Assembly: GCF_000426365.1 (NCBI RefSeq)
Contig: NZ_AUFF01000011.1
Span: 1-64,000 of the forward strand
Direction: 5' to 3'
Source: Arenimonas composti TR7-09 = DSM 18010
Lineage (GTDB): Bacteria; Pseudomonadota; Gammaproteobacteria; Xanthomonadales; Xanthomonadaceae
DNA length: 64,000 nt
Shown here in pieces: positions 1 through 8,280 of this stretch. A program made the position numbers and the translations under genes. The notes beneath the pieces are model-generated. The model had not been told where the DNA came from and did not search any database. It was given only the letters and a program-made list of their open reading frames with translations. Within the stretch, counting starts at the first letter, position 1, and every line of letters starts with the position of its first letter.

Positions 1-490
1 TTGACCGGCTTTGCGGTGATGCGGATTGATCACAGAGAGTCACCGCGCTACCGGTTGTCGATCAAACCGCTTTCCTGGAGTTGTTCAGACCTTCCTTAAC
101 GCGGGAGAGCTGGGTGGATCTTAGGTCGCTGGACGACCTCGACCGGGATCATTTTGAAAGCCGACTCAAGCGGGGAAGCGCGAGGCGCGTCCTGTCTATG
201 CCACCCGCACTGCTGCGCGAGCCATGGGCTGCGTGGCGGGAGCTGACGATACGCCGGGCCGCCAGGAAAAACACATTCGGGATGCGGCTGCACGGATGGA
301 TTGATGCCTGCAGCGGAAAGGCGCCTTCTCTGCTGGATGCAGACGCCTCAAGCCTCGGGAGCTCTCGACCGCACCATGGCAACCACCGCCATTCGCCCTC
401 GTCGCGCACCTGGGAGTCGTGCAGCAGCGCGAACACGCGTACGACCTGCACCGCCGGCGGCGGCCGGCGATTTGGATGCCGTGGCCCGGC
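1..490. other. left-edge region without a convincing intact gene
   Basis: No intact gene is supported here. A frame on the plus strand is open from the window edge to a TAA at 97-99 and could be the tail of a gene lying to the left; it carries no motif I recognise. Long plus-strand frames that continue through 2 kb are antisense shadows of the minus-strand genes. Base composition up to about 350 is less GC-biased than in the rest of the window, which fits decayed DNA. One short coding relic is listed separately at 392-451. Confidence 0.4.
392..451 (-). pseudogene. possible relic of an HD-family hydrolase gene
   Basis: About 20 codons on the minus strand read VQVVRVFALLHDSQVRDEGE. This resembles the core of small HD-superfamily proteins, in which a (V)VRLFALLHDS-like segment carries the metal-binding HD pair. 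Nothing recognisable continues on either side in the same frame. If real, it is a scrap of a deleted gene. The match is short and made from memory, so chance similarity is quite possible. Confidence 0.22.
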
Positions 491-931
491 TCACGCCGGC
501 TCGGCGCTCCAGTGGATCTCCTGCAGCAGCGGCCCCGGCGGCACGTCGGGCGCGACGATCACCTCGATGCGGTGCACGACCGCGATGCCGACGCGGTGCG
601 CCGGATCGATCAGCGTCGGCGCCGGCGCCAGCGGAACGCCGTCGATGGCCACGCGCACGCCGGGCGGGGCCTCGGGCAGCCAGGCGCTGACCCGCGCGGC
701 CGCCGGCGCGTCGACGTCGCCCTGCAGGCGCAGCAGCAGCCGGTGCCGGGCGCGCTCGGATTCCGCGCCGCCGGAATCGGCCGGCGATCCGACGAAATCG
801 AAATGGAAGCGCAGGCAGCCGCGGGCCGCGGTCGGGCCGGCGCCCAGGCAACCGGCGAAGGCCAGCAGCAGGCCGCTGCGCGAGACGAAGCACGCGGCGC
901 GCGAGCGCGCCCGGGTGGTGGATGCGGACAT
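491..931 (-). CDS. putative secreted lipoprotein downstream of a c-di-GMP riboswitch
   Basis: A 146-residue protein of unknown function. The start at 931 is favoured because a strong ribosome site (TGGAGGAG) lies just upstream. The N-terminus has a basic stretch, then a hydrophobic segment LLLAFAGCLGAG (about residues 21-32), so it is exported and possibly lipidated at the Cys; the lipobox is not ideal. The mature part is short, polar and probably beta-rich, with WLPEAPPGVRVAIDG and a closing HRIEVIVAPDVPPGP segment. No catalytic motif was seen. A cyclic-di-GMP-I riboswitch sits about 70 bases upstream on the same strand with no other gene between, so expression is expected to follow c-di-GMP. 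That suggests a role in surface attachment, matrix or motility, but this is inference from regulation only. Confidence 0.65.
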   Translation of the reverse strand: MSASTTRARSRAACFVSRSGLLLAFAGCLGAGPTAARGCLRFHFDFVGSPADSGGAESERARHRLLLRLQGDVDAPAAARVSAWLPEAPPGVRVAIDGVPLAPAPTLIDPAHRVGIAVVHRIEVIVAPDVPPGPLLQEIHWSAEPA

Positions 932-1002
932 GGTCTCCTCCAGTCGTTCGGGTGGAAGCACGGAGGCGCGGCAACGTGCCCACCGTCCATCGCTGGAGGC
1001 GG

Positions 1003-1107
1003 ATGCTTCGGCAACCCCGCTACCCTGGGCGACTCGCGCCTGTAGGCCGGAAGCTTTGCGTCCCCACCTTTCGATGGGTTTGCCGTTGTCGTGCGATTCG
1101 GATGTTA
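1003..1107 (-). promoter_or_regulatory. cyclic-di-GMP-I (GEMM) riboswitch with possible promoter
   Basis: Read on the minus strand, the segment contains the hallmark conserved blocks of the GEMM-I aptamer in order: GGCAAACC, then a P2 stem capped by a GAAA tetraloop (ATCGAAAGGT), then GGGACGCAAAGC, then the P3 stem ending in GGTAGCGGGGTTGCCGA. These match the canonical Vc2-type consensus closely, including the ligand-pocket segment ACGCAAAG and the tetraloop receptor side. A TAACAT hexamer at 1102-1107 could be the -10 element; no good -35 was found. The only gene downstream is the putative lipoprotein at 491-931. Whether ligand binding turns expression on or off cannot be read from the platform by eye. 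Confidence 0.9.
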
Positions 1108-1175
1108 GTGGCGATCGCCGGATCGGGAAGGGAAGCGCGTCACGGCTTCGCGAATCCGTCGCGGTCGCCGCGGCT

Positions 1176-1880
1176 TCAGGCCGCGAGTTCGCTCCGGCGG
1201 CTCCGCCAGTCGGCCTCCCAGGCCACCAGCTCGGCGCCGGGCATCGGCCGGGCGACGAAGTAGCCCTGGGCGTAGGTGCAGCCCGCGGCGCGCAGGAAAC
1301 GCCAGTCGTCGAGGTCCTCGACGCCTTCCGCGACGACGCGCAGGCCGAGCTCGCTGGCCAGGCGGATGTTCGACTGCACGATGGCGGCGAGCTGCGTGTC
1401 TCGGGCGGCCCCGTGCACGAAGCTGCGGTCGATCTTCAGCTCGTCGACGGGGAACTCGCGCAGCTGCGACAGGAACGAATAGCCGGTGCCGAAATCGTCG
1501 ATCGACAGGCGCACGCGCTTGAGTCGCAGGCGGGTCAGGATGTCGAGCTGCAGCGTGCGGTCGGCGGCCATCTGGCTTTCGGTGATCTCCAGGATCAGGT
1601 GCTGCAGCGGCGCCCCGGCGCGCGCCGCTTCCTCGGCCAGGTGGTCGGGGAAACGCAGGTCCGAGAAATCCTTCGTCGACACGTTCACCGCGACGTCCCA
1701 CTGCCGGCCTTCCGCGCGCCAGCGCCCGAGGTCGCGCAGCGCATTGGCGAGCACGGCGCGGCTGAGCTCGCTGATCACGCCGGCCTCCTCGGCCATCGGG
1801 ATGAACTGGCCTGGCATCACCAGGCCGTCCTGCGGGTGCCGCCAGCGCACCAGCGATTCCATGCCGATCATCCGGATCAT
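1176..1880 (-). pseudogene. truncated EAL-domain phosphodiesterase (3' part)
   Basis: The reading frame gives most of an EAL domain, the enzyme that hydrolyses cyclic-di-GMP. It has MESLVRWRHP (the EAL signature itself reads ESL), the metal/substrate segments NVS..DF and EITES, IDDFGTGYSFLSQL with the catalytic DDFGTG, ELKIDRSFV, and VAEGVED with the catalytic Glu. What is missing is everything before the signature: the first 30 or so residues of the domain and any sensor or GGDEF part. The ATG at 1880 is accidental, lying in sequence that belongs to another gene in a different frame. An inactive or untranslated remnant is most likely. The stop codon falls in a GGCCTGAAGCCGC core similar to the REP repeats. 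Confidence 0.8.
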
Positions 1881-2276
1881 TCGAGAGGTTCCGGTAGGTG
1901 ACCGCGCGCACCGCCGCTTCCCAGAAGGCCGTGTCGGTGGTTCCGCTGGGGGAGCTCAGCGTCAGCACCCGGCTGGACGGGTCGATGCTGGCGACGATGT
2001 CGCCGGTCCATGCGCCGGGAGCAAACAAAAGACGTCGTCGCCGGTGCCGTCCGGCAGGTGGATGCTGACCGCCATGATCGGCGCACCGCCGACTGCATAC
2101 GTGGCGGTGGCGTCGAGCGGAACCGCCGCGCTGTCCTCGACGTAGATCAGCGGATCCAGGGAAACCGTCAGCACCGGCGGGGACTGCGCCTGCGCCGCGG
2201 CGCTCGCGACGAGCAGGACGAGGAAAAAAAGCCGGCCAACGACGTGGCCAGCGCGACGCAAGGCGCTCTGCGACAT
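1881..2276 (-). pseudogene. truncated, frameshifted secreted adhesin-like gene (5' part)
   Basis: The start at 2276 gives a clear signal peptide (LFFLVLLVASAAAQAQS) followed by beta-sandwich sequence (LTVSLDPLIYVEDSAAVPLD and LPDGTGDDV). At about 2034 the frame breaks. One base inserted there would join DGTGDDV to LLFAPGAWTGDIVASIDPSS, which carries on to AVRAVTYRNLSNDPD. The last phrase is typical of long cadherin/Ig-like repeat proteins of this bacterial group. The sequence then changes abruptly into the EAL gene around 1865-1880. The gene is therefore both frameshifted and cut off, fused out of frame to an unrelated gene. Confidence 0.7.
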
Positions 2277-2346
2277 TCGGATTTCCCCCGATGCCGCGGC
2301 GCGCGGCGACGGACCGTGATCGCATTCCCCTGCGGTCGAGCGCAGG

Positions 2347-4242
2347 CTACGCGGGGGATTTTTCCGAAGTCATCCCCGAAACCGGGGGTTCGTCGACCTC
2401 GAGCAACGGGAAGTCGAGCTGCAGCAGGGTGCCGGCGGGGCCGGAGGCGACCTGCAGTTCGCCGCCGAGCCGGGCCGCGCGCAGGCGCATGCTCGCCATG
2501 CCGGTGCCGGTGACCGCCCTGCCGCTGTCGGCCAGGCCATGGCCATCGTCGCGCACCAGCACGTGCAGGCCGGCGTCGCCGCGCACGACACTCACCTGCA
2601 GGCTGCGGGCGCCGCTGTGGCGGCCGGCATTGGTCAGCGCCTCCTGCAGCAGGCGCAGCAGGTCGAGGCTGCGAGCGCCGCCGAGGTGCACGCCGTCGAC
2701 GCCCTCGATGCGCCAGTCGACCGCGATGCCGATGCCCTCGAGCAGCATGTCGGCGCGGTGGCGCAGGTTCGCGAGCATCGCCGCGAGGTCGCCGTCGCCG
2801 GCGGTGGAATCGATGACCAGGCGCAGGTCCTCGCGCATCCGCCGCAGCACGTCGACGATCTCGGCGGTCGAGGTCGCCGCCGGCGCCTGGCGCAGGCGGT
2901 GGATGGCCGCGACCAGGGTGCCGCCGAAACCGTCGTGCAGGTCGCGCACCAGGCGCAGGCGTTCGTCGGCGCGTTCGTGCGCGAGTGCCGCGGCGTGCTC
3001 GCGGCGCAGCGTCTCGCCGAGGCGCGCGGTGGCGCTTTCCACTTCCTGCTGCAGTTCCGCATTGAATGCCTCGATGCGCCGGCGCGCGCGCGCGAAGCGG
3101 TGCGACAGCACGAAGGCGATGCCGATCAGGGTCATCACCGAGGTCCAGCTCAGCAGCCAGGGGCCACCCTGGTTCCAGCCCATGAACAGCGCATAGTCGT
3201 GTCCCGAGGCCAGCACCGGCAGCAACAGGCAGCCGGCCATCACCTTCTGCTCGGTCGCCGGCGAACGCAGCGCCTGCCACAGGAACCAGAAGATGCCGCC
3301 GAAGTAGATCGAGGTGCCGAGCAGCACCCAACCGTCGCGCTGCAGGCCCATCCACTGCGGCGCGACGGTCGCCGCGGTCAGCGCGAGCAGGCAGGCGTAA
3401 CCGAGGATCCGCTCCAGCGCCGGCCGGCGCTGTTCGGCGAAGCGCAGCAGGAACATCGCCTGGGCGGCGGCCGACAGGATCCAGAAGACCGCGACCCACG
3501 CGAACCACACGCGGGTGTCGGCGAACGGCCACGGCGACACCGCGAGGAAGTAGTAGGGATAGATGCCGCCGGCGAGCTGGGACAGCGCGAACCAGCCGTA
3601 GACGGCGTCCTGCCGCCGGCTGAGCCAGATCGCCGCGAACAGCGCCGCCAGCACCAGGCGCATGCCGATGTCGGCGACGTGCAGGTGCACGCGGTCGACC
3701 AGCCGGAAGCGGTACAGCGGCTCGAGCGCCGCCGGATCGCCGACCCGCACCTCGGCCAGGCCCGGCCGGAACGCCGCATGCCCGGCGACCCGCACCAGCA
3801 CCTCGTTCTCGCCCGCGCGCAGCACCGGCGCATCGAGCAGCAGGAAGCCCGGCTGCAGCCAGCCGCGTGAGAGCGGCTCGACCAGCGAGGCGTCGCTGGC
3901 GAGCCGCACGCCGTTGACGCTGACGGCGCCGGCGAAGGTGCCGTGATCGACCAGCAGCGCGGTCGGCCGGGTATCCGGCTGGGTCCAGCGCAGGCGGTAC
4001 CAGACGCTGCCGTCGTGTCCGGGCCAGCGCTCGCCCCAGGCATCGGGCAGTTCGACCGCGGTCCAGCCTGCGCTCGGGACGGCATCACCGGCGCCGGCCG
4101 CCGGCGCCGCCTCGGCGTGCGTCAGCCGGCGCGTCTCGTCGGTGGGTGCCGGTGCCGGCGCGCAGGCCGGCAGCAGCACCAGCGCGAGCAGCAGGAGGGG
4201 CAGCCGGTACAGCGCCCGCAGCCGCAGCCGCGCCGGGGTCAC
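2347..4242 (-). CDS. membrane sensor histidine kinase (HisKA_3 / NarX-like)
   Basis: A 631-residue sensor kinase, read from the GTG at 4242 that overlaps the regulator's stop as GTGA. A longer frame starts upstream inside the regulator gene and is less likely. It has an N-terminal hydrophobic segment with a possible lipobox (LLPAC). A periplasmic jelly-roll-like domain follows (about 60-180, with VWYRLRW and NGVRLASD typical of 7TMR-DISMED2-type sensors). Next comes a membrane domain of about seven segments (about 195-390), a short coiled coil, the phosphoacceptor box RDLHDGFGG with His436, and an HATPase_c domain with the N box EALTNAGRHS (about 534) and DDGHG (about 565). It should phosphorylate the co-transcribed regulator. 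The signal is unknown. Confidence 0.85.
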   Translation of the reverse strand: MTPARLRLRALYRLPLLLLALVLLPACAPAPAPTDETRRLTHAEAAPAAGAGDAVPSAGWTAVELPDAWGERWPGHDGSVWYRLRWTQPDTRPTALLVDHGTFAGAVSVNGVRLASDASLVEPLSRGWLQPGFLLLDAPVLRAGENEVLVRVAGHAAFRPGLAEVRVGDPAALEPLYRFRLVDRVHLHVADIGMRLVLAALFAAIWLSRRQDAVYGWFALSQLAGGIYPYYFLAVSPWPFADTRVWFAWVAVFWILSAAAQAMFLLRFAEQRRPALERILGYACLLALTAATVAPQWMGLQRDGWVLLGTSIYFGGIFWFLWQALRSPATEQKVMAGCLLLPVLASGHDYALFMGWNQGGPWLLSWTSVMTLIGIAFVLSHRFARARRRIEAFNAELQQEVESATARLGETLRREHAAALAHERADERLRLVRDLHDGFGGTLVAAIHRLRQAPAATSTAEIVDVLRRMREDLRLVIDSTAGDGDLAAMLANLRHRADMLLEGIGIAVDWRIEGVDGVHLGGARSLDLLRLLQEALTNAGRHSGARSLQVSVVRGDAGLHVLVRDDGHGLADSGRAVTGTGMASMRLRAARLGGELQVASGPAGTLLQLDFPLLEVDEPPVSGMTSEKSPA

Positions 4243-4919
4243 TGCAACAGGCCCAGCTGCCTCGCTTCGTGCACCGCGGCGGTGCGGGAACCGACCGCGA
4301 GCTTGCGGTAGATCGACTTGCAATAGCCCTCGACGGTCAGCGGCGACAGCCCGACGAGGCCGGCGATCTCGCGGTTGCTGTAACCGCGGGCGACCAGGGT
4401 CAGCACTTCCATCTCGCGGGCCGACAGCGAGGGCGCGCCGGGCCGGTCCTCGCCGGACGGGCGGCTGCCCGAGGCCGGTGCGGTGACCAGCGCGAGGATG
4501 CCGCGGGCCAGGGCCGGGTCGATCGGGGCGCCGCCGCGGGCGACGCTGCGCAGCGACACCGCCAGCTCCACGTCGTCGCGCTCCTTCAGCAGGTAACCGG
4601 TGGCGCCGGCGCGCAGGGCGGCGAGCACGGTCTGGTCCTGGCCCCAGGCCGAGATCACGACCGAGGTGGTATGCGGACGCTCGGCATGCAGCCAGGCGAT
4701 CAGCTCGCGGCCGTCGCCGTCGGGCAGGCCGATGTCGACCAGGGCCAGGGCGAAGTCGAGGTCGTCGAGCCGCGCCCGCGCTTCGGCGAGGCTGCCGGCG
4801 AACACGATGTCGATCGATGCGCCGGCGACCTCGGTCAGGAGCTCGGCCAGCCGGCGCTGGGTGGCCGGTTCGTCCTCGACGATGAGGGCCGGTGTGAGCG
4901 CCACGGGTAGTCCGTCCAT
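4239..4919 (-). CDS. NarL/FixJ-family response regulator
   Basis: A 226-residue transcription regulator. A receiver domain fills about residues 8-125, with acidic residues at IVEDEP and the phosphoacceptor Asp62 in ALVDIGLPDGDG. The LuxR-type helix-turn-helix is at about 165-222, with LSAREMEVLTLVARGYSNRE and LSPLTVEGYCKSIYRKL. It is the first gene of the pair, and its stop overlaps the kinase start by four bases, so the two are translationally coupled. Targets are unknown. The short gap to the divergent side (4920-5021) ends at the M48 protease, which is on the same strand. Confidence 0.9.
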   Translation of the reverse strand: MDGLPVALTPALIVEDEPATQRRLAELLTEVAGASIDIVFAGSLAEARARLDDLDFALALVDIGLPDGDGRELIAWLHAERPHTTSVVISAWGQDQTVLAALRAGATGYLLKERDDVELAVSLRSVARGGAPIDPALARGILALVTAPASGSRPSGEDRPGAPSLSAREMEVLTLVARGYSNREIAGLVGLSPLTVEGYCKSIYRKLAVGSRTAAVHEARQLGLLQ

Positions 4920-5021
4920 GCCGTGCGAATGCCTTCGGAGAGTGAGGTCATTCTAGCTAACGCACATGGGTTGGCTGCGGATGACACGCTCCTGCGTTTT
5001 CGCCGGCTCCGGCCCGGGACC

Positions 5022-5825
5022 TCAACGGCAGCTGGCGCGGCGGCCCCGGGCGGCCTCGTAAACCGGGCCCAGTTCGCCGGCCCGGCGCTGCATCTGGGCG
5101 ATGCGCGCGGTCGGGTCCGGATGGGTCGACAGGAACTGCGGCGGCCGCGATGGGCTGGCCGCCAGCATGTTCTGCCACAGGTTCACGGCGGCCCGCGGGT
5201 CGTAACCGGCATCGGCCATCAGGCGCTGGCCGACGATGTCGGCCTCGTCCTCCTGCACCCGCGAACCCGGCAGCAGGAAGCCGGTCTGGGCGAGGATCGA
5301 GCCGCCCTGGGTCGCGGCGCCGACGACGTTGTCGCCGTAGCGGGTGCCGAGCAGGGCACCGACCAGCTGCACCGCGCCCTGGGCGCCGGCCTGGCGGGTC
5401 AGGCGCTCGTCGTGGTGGCGGGCGACGACGTGCGCGATCTCGTGCGCGAGCACCGCCGCGAGCTGGTCGTCGTCGCGAGCCACCTGGAAGATGCCTTCGT
5501 AGACGCCGACCTTGCCGCCGGGCAGCGCGAACGCATTCGCCTCGGCATCGACGAACAGCGCGGTTTCCCAGCCCACCCGGCGCTGCTCCGCCGGCAGCCG
5601 CGCCACCAGTGCATCGACGATGCAGCGCACCCGCCGCGTCTGGACCGCATCGACGTTGTGCCGCTTCTGCTGCTTGAGCTGTTCGAAGGCCTGCGCCCCG
5701 AGCTGGTCGAGCTGCTGCTGCGACACCGCCCCGACGTACTGCGTGCGGCCGGTCGGTGAGGTGGTGGTCGCGCAGGCGGTGGCCAGCGTGGCGGCGAGGA
5801 GGACGGGAAGGAGGCGGGCTTTCAT
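5022..5825 (-). CDS. M48-family metalloprotease lipoprotein
   Basis: A 267-residue zinc protease of the BepA/LoiP/YcaL group, probably anchored in the envelope. It has a signal peptide with lipobox LATAC (Cys18), the zinc site HEIAHVVARH (His128, Glu129, His132), and the downstream third ligand in EDEADIVGQRLM. The preceding segment NAFALPGGKVGVYEGIF is characteristic of the family, as is the C-terminal FLSTHPDPTARI. Family members degrade misassembled outer-membrane proteins; that role is inferred by homology. It appears to be a single-gene unit. Confidence 0.88.
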   Translation of the reverse strand: MKARLLPVLLAATLATACATTTSPTGRTQYVGAVSQQQLDQLGAQAFEQLKQQKRHNVDAVQTRRVRCIVDALVARLPAEQRRVGWETALFVDAEANAFALPGGKVGVYEGIFQVARDDDQLAAVLAHEIAHVVARHHDERLTRQAGAQGAVQLVGALLGTRYGDNVVGAATQGGSILAQTGFLLPGSRVQEDEADIVGQRLMADAGYDPRAAVNLWQNMLAASPSRPPQFLSTHPDPTARIAQMQRRAGELGPVYEAARGRRASCR

Positions 5826-5885
5826 GGGCGGATCTTCGCGGCGGCTGGATCAAGGGCGCGTGTTGGGCGGCACAACGCAAGCAGG

Positions 5886-6040
5886 GGACAAGAACTAAAA
5901 ACCAAGAAGTAAAAAGTAAGAATTAGAAAGTAGTCGTCGTGCTTCCCGCTCCCTACCCCTACCCCTACCCCTACTTCTTGTTTCTTATTTTTCATTTTTC
6001 ATTTTTCATTTTTCATCTTTCATTTTTCATTTTTCATTTC
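5886..6040. repeat. A/T-rich tandem repeats (CCCCTA and TTTTTCA units)
   Basis: A low-complexity block unlike the GC-rich surroundings. It begins with A-rich degenerate text (AAGAAGTAAAAAGTAAG). About four copies of a six-base unit CCCCTA follow (about 5952-5974), then about seven copies of a seven-base unit TTTTTCA (about 5986-6039, one copy with a C substitution). The second array covers the stop codon and last codons of the acetyltransferase gene on the minus strand. Such arrays mutate by slipped-strand replication. Confidence 0.85.
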
Positions 6041-6523
6041 CTGTTTCCGTCCCCCGCCCTCCCGCCCATCCACCCACCACGTCCACACCTGCCGCTCCAT
6101 GCCGGTGGCGCCGAGGCGGGCGTAGAAGGCCTGGGCGCGGGTGTTGCCGGGCTGGACGGTCCAGCGGATGCTGCCGGCGCCCTCGCTGCGGGCGAGTTCG
6201 CGCACCGCCTGCATCAGTCGCTCGCCGACGCCCCGGCCGCGCGCGGCGTCGCTGACGTAGACGTCGTCGATCAGCAGGCGCGCATGCGCGGCCCAGATCG
6301 CGTAGGTGCGGGTGTAGCTGACGAAGCCGAGCGCCTCGCCGTCGGATTCGGCGATGAAGGCGCCGAACCGCTCCGCACCGCCCGGCCCGTCACGGCGCAG
6401 GGCCTCGCGGTCGATCAGCAGGTGGCGCACGTCGCCCTCGTATTCGGCCAGCGCGCGCATCAGGGCGTACAGCAGGTCGGCGTCGGCGGCGGTGGCGGCG
6501 CGGATGCTGATCTCTGGTTTCAC
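6020..6523 (-). CDS. GNAT-family N-acetyltransferase
   Basis: A 167-residue acetyltransferase. The start is taken as the GTG at 6523, which overlaps the recD stop as GTGA, so it is the fourth member of the recC-B-D transcript. The acetyl-CoA binding motif A is DDVYVSDAARGRGVGERLM, with RGRGVG at residues 95-100. It is followed by the usual GxGxIRWTVQPGN..AQAFYARLG region, resembling diamine/spermidine-type acetyltransferases. The substrate is unknown. The last residues (KQEMKNEK) are encoded by a seven-base tandem repeat, so the tail length is likely to vary between strains. Confidence 0.85.
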   Translation of the reverse strand: MKPEISIRAATAADADLLYALMRALAEYEGDVRHLLIDREALRRDGPGGAERFGAFIAESDGEALGFVSYTRTYAIWAAHARLLIDDVYVSDAARGRGVGERLMQAVRELARSEGAGSIRWTVQPGNTRAQAFYARLGATGMERQVWTWWVDGREGGGRKQEMKNEK

Positions 6524-8280
6524 GTCGAGGCCTGCTTCATGGGTGTGGCTTCCTGCAGTCGCGCGACCAGCCCACCCACCCGCCGCACCGGCCGCGCCAG
6601 CGCCGTCGCCAGCACCGCGTCGCCCGCCCACAGCGCGACCGACTCGCGGGCGCGGGAAACCCCGGTGTAGAGCAGTTGCCGCGACAGGATGCGGTGTTCG
6701 GGATCGGGCGGCAGCAGCAGGGCGACGTGGCGGTACTCGCTGCCCTGGCTCTTGTGGATCGTGATCGCGAAGGCCGCGTCGTGCGCCGGCAGCGCGCCTG
6801 GGGCGAGGGCGCGCAGGCCGCCGTCGGCCTCGAACCAGACCCGCAGGCTGCCGTCGGCATCGGCGAGGCAGAGGCCGATGTCGCCGTTGAACAGGCGCAG
6901 GCCGTAGTCGTTGCGGGTGACCATCACGACCCGGCCGGGATACCAGCCGGCGTCCACCGGCAAGGCCCAGTGCCGGCGCAGGCCCGCTTCGATCGCCGCG
7001 TTCGTGGCGACGGTGCCGAAGGGGCCGTCGCGCAGCGCGCACAGCAGCTGGCGGGCGGCGAGTGCGCGCAATCGCGTGCCCGCCGCGTGTGCCGCGGCCT
7101 CCGCTCCGGCCGGCAGCGGCGGTGGCGGGCCGTCGGCGGCGAGGCTCGCGATCCAGGCGCGCAGTTCGCGCTGCAGCGCCGGCGGATCGGCGACCGGGCG
7201 GCGCTGCGCCTGCCCGCCGGCGGCGGCGATCGCGGCCGCGAGCGCGGCGGGATCACCGTCGCGCACCGCTTCGTTGACGCCGACCAGGCGGGCGTCGGCG
7301 CGGAAGCTGTGGCGCAGGCGTACCAGATCCGGCGCGCCCGCGGCGGCGAGCACCGCCACCAGGTCGCCGAAGACCGCGCCGGCGCCGACCGAATCGAGCT
7401 GGTCGGCGTCGCCGACCAGCACCAGGGTCGCGGTCGGCTTCAGCGCCCGCAGCAGCGCGCGCAGCTGGCCGAGGTCGAGCATCGAGGCCTCGTCGATCAC
7501 CACCACGCCGGCCTCGACCGGCGAGTCCGGCCCGCGCCCGTACAGCCCGCGGCGCGGCGACCACCCGAGCAGGCGATGCACGGTCGACGCCTCGGCGACC
7601 GGCAGCGCGTCGAGCAGGCGCGCCCAGTCCGCCGGCAGCTGGTCGCGCAGGCGCGCCGATTCCTGGCGCAGCGACTGCACGAGGCGCTGCGCCGCCTTGC
7701 CGGTCGGCGCCGCGACCGCGATGCCGTCGGCGGCGGCGATGTCGTCGCGCAACAGGCGCAGCAGCATGCGCAGCACCGTCGTCGTCTTGCCGGTGCCGGG
7801 GCCGCCGGTCAGCACGAACAGCCGGCGGCCGCCGACCGCGTCGACGGCGGCGCGCTGGGCGCCCTCGCGCGCGGGGTCGCCGCCGGGGAACAGCGACGCG
7901 AGCACCTCGGCGGCCAGCGGCAGCGGCGCCGCCGCGGCGCGGCGGGCGGCGACGAGACCGGCGATCTCGCGCTCGTGCGCGAAGTTGCGCCACAGCGCGA
8001 AACGGCCGCCGGCGTCGAGCACGAACGGCGTCGTCGTGGCGCCGTCGCCGACCAGCGGCTCGCCGGCGACCGCTGCGCGGGCCTCGTCGTCCAGCTGCAG
8101 CGCGGTATCGCCGTCCTGTTCGGCGAGCGCGGCGCGCGCGGCCAGTGTCGCCAGCCGCGGCGAGCCGCCGTGCGCCTCGACCCAGCGCGCCAGCGTGCGC
8201 GCCAGCGCCCACTGCTCGGGCCGCAGGCCGTCTTCGGGCAGCCGTCGCGGGGGGCGGGCGTCGTAGCGCAGGTGGCTCAT
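6520..8280 (-). CDS. recD: exodeoxyribonuclease V subunit alpha (RecD helicase)
   Basis: The 5'-to-3' helicase subunit of the RecBCD nuclease, 586 residues, close to the usual length. The Walker A motif GGPGTGKTTT is at residues 159-168. Walker B/DEAS follows (VVVIDEASMLDLGQL), then the motif GDADQLDSVGAG and the C-terminal FAITIHKSQGSEY and YTGVSRARESVAL motifs of UvrD/RecD helicases. Its ATG overlaps the recB stop by four bases (ATGA). RecD drives the fast motor and recruits processing of double-strand ends. Confidence is high from motifs and operon context. Confidence 0.96.
   Translation of the reverse strand: MSHLRYDARPPRRLPEDGLRPEQWALARTLARWVEAHGGSPRLATLAARAALAEQDGDTALQLDDEARAAVAGEPLVGDGATTTPFVLDAGGRFALWRNFAHEREIAGLVAARRAAAAPLPLAAEVLASLFPGGDPAREGAQRAAVDAVGGRRLFVLTGGPGTGKTTTVLRMLLRLLRDDIAAADGIAVAAPTGKAAQRLVQSLRQESARLRDQLPADWARLLDALPVAEASTVHRLLGWSPRRGLYGRGPDSPVEAGVVVIDEASMLDLGQLRALLRALKPTATLVLVGDADQLDSVGAGAVFGDLVAVLAAAGAPDLVRLRHSFRADARLVGVNEAVRDGDPAALAAAIAAAGGQAQRRPVADPPALQRELRAWIASLAADGPPPPLPAGAEAAAHAAGTRLRALAARQLLCALRDGPFGTVATNAAIEAGLRRHWALPVDAGWYPGRVVMVTRNDYGLRLFNGDIGLCLADADGSLRVWFEADGGLRALAPGALPAHDAAFAITIHKSQGSEYRHVALLLPPDPEHRILSRQLLYTGVSRARESVALWAGDAVLATALARPVRRVGGLVARLQEATPMKQAST

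Noticed and set aside
1176-1880. Functional EAL phosphodiesterase starting at 1880
   Set aside because: The first strand and helix of the domain are missing and the start codon lies in sequence from the fused adhesin gene; activity is very unlikely.
81-1901. A 606-residue plus-strand open frame
   Set aside because: It runs antisense to the riboswitch, the lipoprotein gene and the EAL remnant, has no family features, and is the usual GC-rich shadow.
5940-6040. Telomere-like or origin repeats (CCCCTA)
   Set aside because: Only about four copies next to another microsatellite; no DnaA boxes or replication genes nearby.
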